A stretch of DNA of 8,228 nucleotides from contig DDMR01000006.1 in the NCBI GenBank assembly GCA_002340925.1, positions 1 through 8,228 of the forward strand, read 5' to 3'. Source of the stretch: Actinobacteria bacterium UBA2541 (GTDB taxonomy: Bacteria; Actinomycetota; Actinomycetes; Nanopelagicales; Nanopelagicaceae). The stretch's first letter is position 1; the number at the start of each line of letters is the position of its first letter. The notes under the pieces were generated by a model. The model did not search any database, was not told where the DNA came from, and was given only the letters and a program-made list of their open reading frames with translations. Of this stretch, positions 6,834 to 8,228 are shown in pieces. The position numbers and the translations under genes are program-made.

Positions 6834-6839
6834 AGTTTA
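6834..6839 (-). promoter_or_regulatory. TAAACT (minus strand): candidate leaderless -10 box for DUF3107
   Basis: On the minus strand TAAACT is followed by AAGAGC and then the ATG at 6827, the same 6-nt spacing seen upstream of the MgtE-N/CBS gene. It would give DUF3107 its own leaderless transcript in addition to read-through from the TetR gene. No -35 is evident and the 17-nt gap is AT-rich, so chance is a real alternative. Confidence 0.3.
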
Positions 6840-6844
6840 ATCGA

Positions 6845-7483
6845 TTAATTTGCTTTAGGGAATCCAGAAATTCCACGCCAGATGAGATTTGAAACTAATT
6901 CGACCGCTGTTTCACGATCCAACTTTCCATCACGTTCTAACCAATGGCGAGCTGAAGTCTGTGCTGTTCCGATTAAGCCGACAGCGAGCATCATTGAAGC
7001 CTCTTTTGTTAATCCGGTATCAAGAGAAATAACTGCACTCAGAGCGGCTGCTGAATCGTAAGTCATACGACTTAAGCGTTCACGAACTTGGGGCTCAACG
7101 CTCATATCACTTTCAAAGAGCAATCTAAAGGCTTCACCTTCGCGGTTTATGAATCCAAAATAAGCATCAACGGTGGCATGAACACGCGCTGCGTTATCAG
7201 ATGTTGAAGCGATTGCTTTTTGAATATCAAAGACCAAGGAATCAATATGCAGGTCAAGAACTGCAAGATAGAGATCTAGCTTTGATGGAAAATGTTGATA
7301 GAGAACCGGCTTACTAACTTTCGCCCGGTCGGCAATCTCATCCATGGCGGCAGAGTGATATCCGGCCTGTGTGAAAACTTCGAGTGCTGCAGCAAGGAGT
7401 TGCGCGCGACGCTCATCTCGAGGAAGGCGCCCTTTATTTCCGTTTATTGCTGCAGCGGGATCAATATTCATTGGGGTGCTCAT
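6845..7483 (-). CDS. TetR/AcrR-family transcriptional regulator (Rv3208-like)
   Basis: This is a 212-aa DNA-binding protein. Residues 22-68 form the N-terminal TetR helix-turn-helix domain: RDERRAQLLAAALEVFTQAG, then MDEIADRAKVSKPVLYQHFP (47-66) with the recognition helix VSKPVLYQHF. The remaining 140 residues are the helical ligand-binding and dimerisation domain, including YFGFINREGEAFRLLFESDM (108-127) and a Trp/Arg-rich end. The ligand cannot be predicted. The ATG at 7483 is preferred over the ATG four codons later because a -10-like TACGAT lies 7 nt before it. The gene is read away from moeZ and followed by DUF3107, an arrangement I recall from mycobacteria. A 25-bp imperfect palindrome 32 bp upstream is the likely operator for self-regulation and possibly for control of moeZ. 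Confidence 0.88.
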   Translation of the reverse strand: MSTPMNIDPAAAINGNKGRLPRDERRAQLLAAALEVFTQAGYHSAAMDEIADRAKVSKPVLYQHFPSKLDLYLAVLDLHIDSLVFDIQKAIASTSDNAARVHATVDAYFGFINREGEAFRLLFESDMSVEPQVRERLSRMTYDSAAALSAVISLDTGLTKEASMMLAVGLIGTAQTSARHWLERDGKLDRETAVELVSNLIWRGISGFPKAN

Positions 7484-7490
7484 TGGGCCA

Positions 7491-7496
7491 ATCGTA
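7491..7496 (-). promoter_or_regulatory. TACGAT (minus strand): candidate leaderless -10 box for the TetR gene
   Basis: On the minus strand TACGAT is followed by TGGCCCA (7 nt) and the TetR ATG. There is no Shine-Dalgarno sequence in that space, so a leaderless start at or beside the A of ATG is plausible. The matching -35 zone falls at about 7514-7519 and would be covered by the palindrome at 7515-7539, which suits repression by steric block. Confidence 0.42.
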
Positions 7497-7514
7497 GGTC
7501 TATTGCGCTATTAA

Positions 7515-7539
7515 TGCGAGTTTCTGCGAGAAACTTGCA
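7515..7539. promoter_or_regulatory. 25-bp imperfect palindrome, candidate TetR operator
   Basis: The left arm TGCGAGTTTCT (7515-7525), spacer GCG, and right arm AGAAACTTGCA (7529-7539) pair at 10 of 11 positions; the exception is G7518 against T7536. It sits between the TetR gene and divergent moeZ, across the expected -35 zone of the TetR promoter. Size and position are typical of TetR-family operators. A shorter overlapping inverted repeat (ACTTG-CAA-CAAGT, 7533-7545) shares its right arm. Binding is inferred from position and symmetry only. Confidence 0.55.
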
Positions 7540-7590
7540 ACAAGTATCTCTCTCTCAATTTTGAATTGCGAGGAATATCAGCGAAAATTA

Positions 7591-7610
7591 GGGCGTTGTA
7601 ATAACTGCCC
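7591..7610 (+). other. Bulged hairpin in the moeZ upstream region
   Basis: GGGCGTT (7591-7597), loop GTAAT, AAC (7603-7605), bulged T7606, GCCC (7607-7610) form a 7-bp stem with one unpaired base, 37 nt before the moeZ start. There is no T-run after it, so it does not look like a terminator. It could be part of the moeZ 5' leader or a protein-binding site. Confidence 0.25.
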
Positions 7611-7631
7611 AACTAAATAATTGGCAAAATT

Positions 7632-7637
7632 AAAGAG
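7632..7637 (+). promoter_or_regulatory. AAAGAG ribosome binding site fixing the moeZ GTG start
   Basis: AAAGAG lies 10 nt before the GTG at 7648. An in-frame TGA at 7639-7641 rules out any earlier start, and the nearby ATG at 7638 is in another frame. The purine run therefore supports GTG as the start codon. Confidence 0.5.
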
Positions 7638-7647
7638 ATGAGTATTT

Positions 7648-8228
7648 GTGTCGGCCACCTTAAAGCCACTGGTAACAGAAGGTCCACCGCTTAGCGTTGA
7701 TGAAGTTCGTCGCTATAGCCGCCATCTCATAATTCCTGATGTAGGAATGAGTGGACAACGTCGTTTAATGAATGCAAAAGTTTTATGTGTCGGAGCCGGC
7801 GGTCTTGGATCTCCTGCCTTGATGTATCTAGCGGCAGCAGGCGTCGGAACTTTGGGCATTGTTGAATTCGACACAGTAGATGAATCGAATTTACAACGGC
7901 AGATAATTCACGGTCAATCAGATATTGGTAAGAGCAAAGCGCTAAGTGCTAAAGAAGCGATTGCCGAGATTAATCCTTATGTAAATGTGGTCTTGCATGA
8001 AACCAGGCTAGATGTAGATAACGTGATGGATATTTTTGCGCAATACGATTTGATAGTTGATGGCACTGATAATTTTGCAACTAGATATCTAGTTAACGAT
8101 GCCGCAGTTCTATTAAAGAAGCCTTATGTTTGGGGATCTATTTATAGATTTGATGGCCAAGCAAGTGTGTTCTGGGCCGAACATGGTCCGTGCTATCGCT
8201 GCTTATATCCAGAGCCACCACCACCAGG
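7648..8228 (+). CDS. moeZ: MoeZ/MoeB/ThiF-family sulfur-carrier adenylyltransferase (3' truncated)
   Basis: The first 193 codons of an E1-like enzyme are present, starting at GTG. Residues 19-40 contain the family opening RRYSRHLIIPDVGMSGQRRL. The ATP-binding loop GAGGLGSP is at 49-56, followed by EFDTVDESNLQRQ (73-85), with Asp75 and the Asn81/Arg84 nucleotide-site residues. Then come GKSK (94-97), DGTDNFATRY (138-147) with the Asp that ligates Mg-ATP, and the first zinc pair C182-Y-R-C185 followed by PEPPPP. These enzymes adenylate the C-terminal Gly-Gly of MoaD/ThiS/CysO-type proteins for molybdopterin, thiamine or cysteine synthesis. In actinobacteria most carry a C-terminal rhodanese domain (MoeZ); that part, and the second zinc pair, lie beyond the window, so MoeB remains possible. 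It is transcribed divergently from the TetR gene, as in mycobacteria. Confidence 0.85.
   Translation, partial: MSATLKPLVTEGPPLSVDEVRRYSRHLIIPDVGMSGQRRLMNAKVLCVGAGGLGSPALMYLAAAGVGTLGIVEFDTVDESNLQRQIIHGQSDIGKSKALSAKEAIAEINPYVNVVLHETRLDVDNVMDIFAQYDLIVDGTDNFATRYLVNDAAVLLKKPYVWGSIYRFDGQASVFWAEHGPCYRCLYPEPPPP

Noticed and set aside
7292..7564. 90-aa plus-strand frame antisense to the TetR gene
   Set aside because: It overlaps the conserved TetR HTH coding region, has no recognisable motif and no supported start signal.
7638..7694. 18-codon upstream frame (ATG at 7638) overlapping the moeZ start, with one Cys codon
   Set aside because: The AAAGAG directly abuts this ATG, leaving no spacing for it to work. 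A single cysteine is weak evidence for an attenuation peptide.
1..8228. Defence island, phage or mobile element
   Set aside because: No transposase, integrase, tRNA-linked repeat or abrupt composition change was seen; the genes are housekeeping types in a conserved order.

Overview
The window looks like chromosomal core sequence from a streamlined, fairly AT-rich actinobacterium. By eye the GC content is in the low-to-mid 40s %. The gene order (htrA tail, tatB, mrp, MgtE-N/CBS protein, then TetR, DUF3107 and a divergent moeZ/moeB) matches what I remember from Mycobacterium and Streptomyces. The low GC, very tight packing and 1-4 nt gene overlaps point to a freshwater acI-type lineage (Nanopelagicales/Planktophila-like). 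The lineage is inference; the actinobacterial assignment is firmer.

Layout. Positions 1-156 are the C-terminal end of an HtrA-type PDZ protease. Next come tatB (192-497) and mrp (494-1618, overlapping tatB by 4 nt). After 19 nt, a second transcription unit probably begins with a putative leaderless start. It holds a soluble PRC-barrel/MgtE-N/CBS protein (1638-2975), a non-canonical Nramp-family transporter (2975-4219), an EamA/DMT transporter (4219-5118), a PHP-domain phosphoesterase (5111-5956) and a MarC-family membrane protein (5953-6573). All of these are on the + strand and joined by 1, 1, 8 and 4 nt overlaps. On the - strand, a TetR regulator (7483-6845) is followed after 17 nt by a DUF3107 protein (6827-6570), whose last codon meets the end of marC in a 4-nt convergent overlap. 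A 164-nt divergent intergenic region with inverted repeats separates TetR from moeZ/moeB (7648 to the window end, truncated).

How the genes fit together. The left part is an envelope-homeostasis and Fe-S block: periplasmic protease, Tat translocon subunit and Fe-S carrier ATPase. The middle operon is mainly transport. Its most interesting part is the coupled pair of a membrane-less MgtE cytosolic sensor module and an Nramp homologue lacking the usual Mn/Fe-coordinating Asn and Met. I propose this pair as a Mg2+ (or other hard divalent cation) transporter with a separately encoded regulatory subunit. The right part is a TetR/DUF3107 unit with a good candidate operator, facing a sulfur-carrier-activating enzyme.

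No RNA genes, CRISPR arrays, insertion sequences or prophage genes were seen. The only gene-free stretch above 100 nt is 7484-7647.
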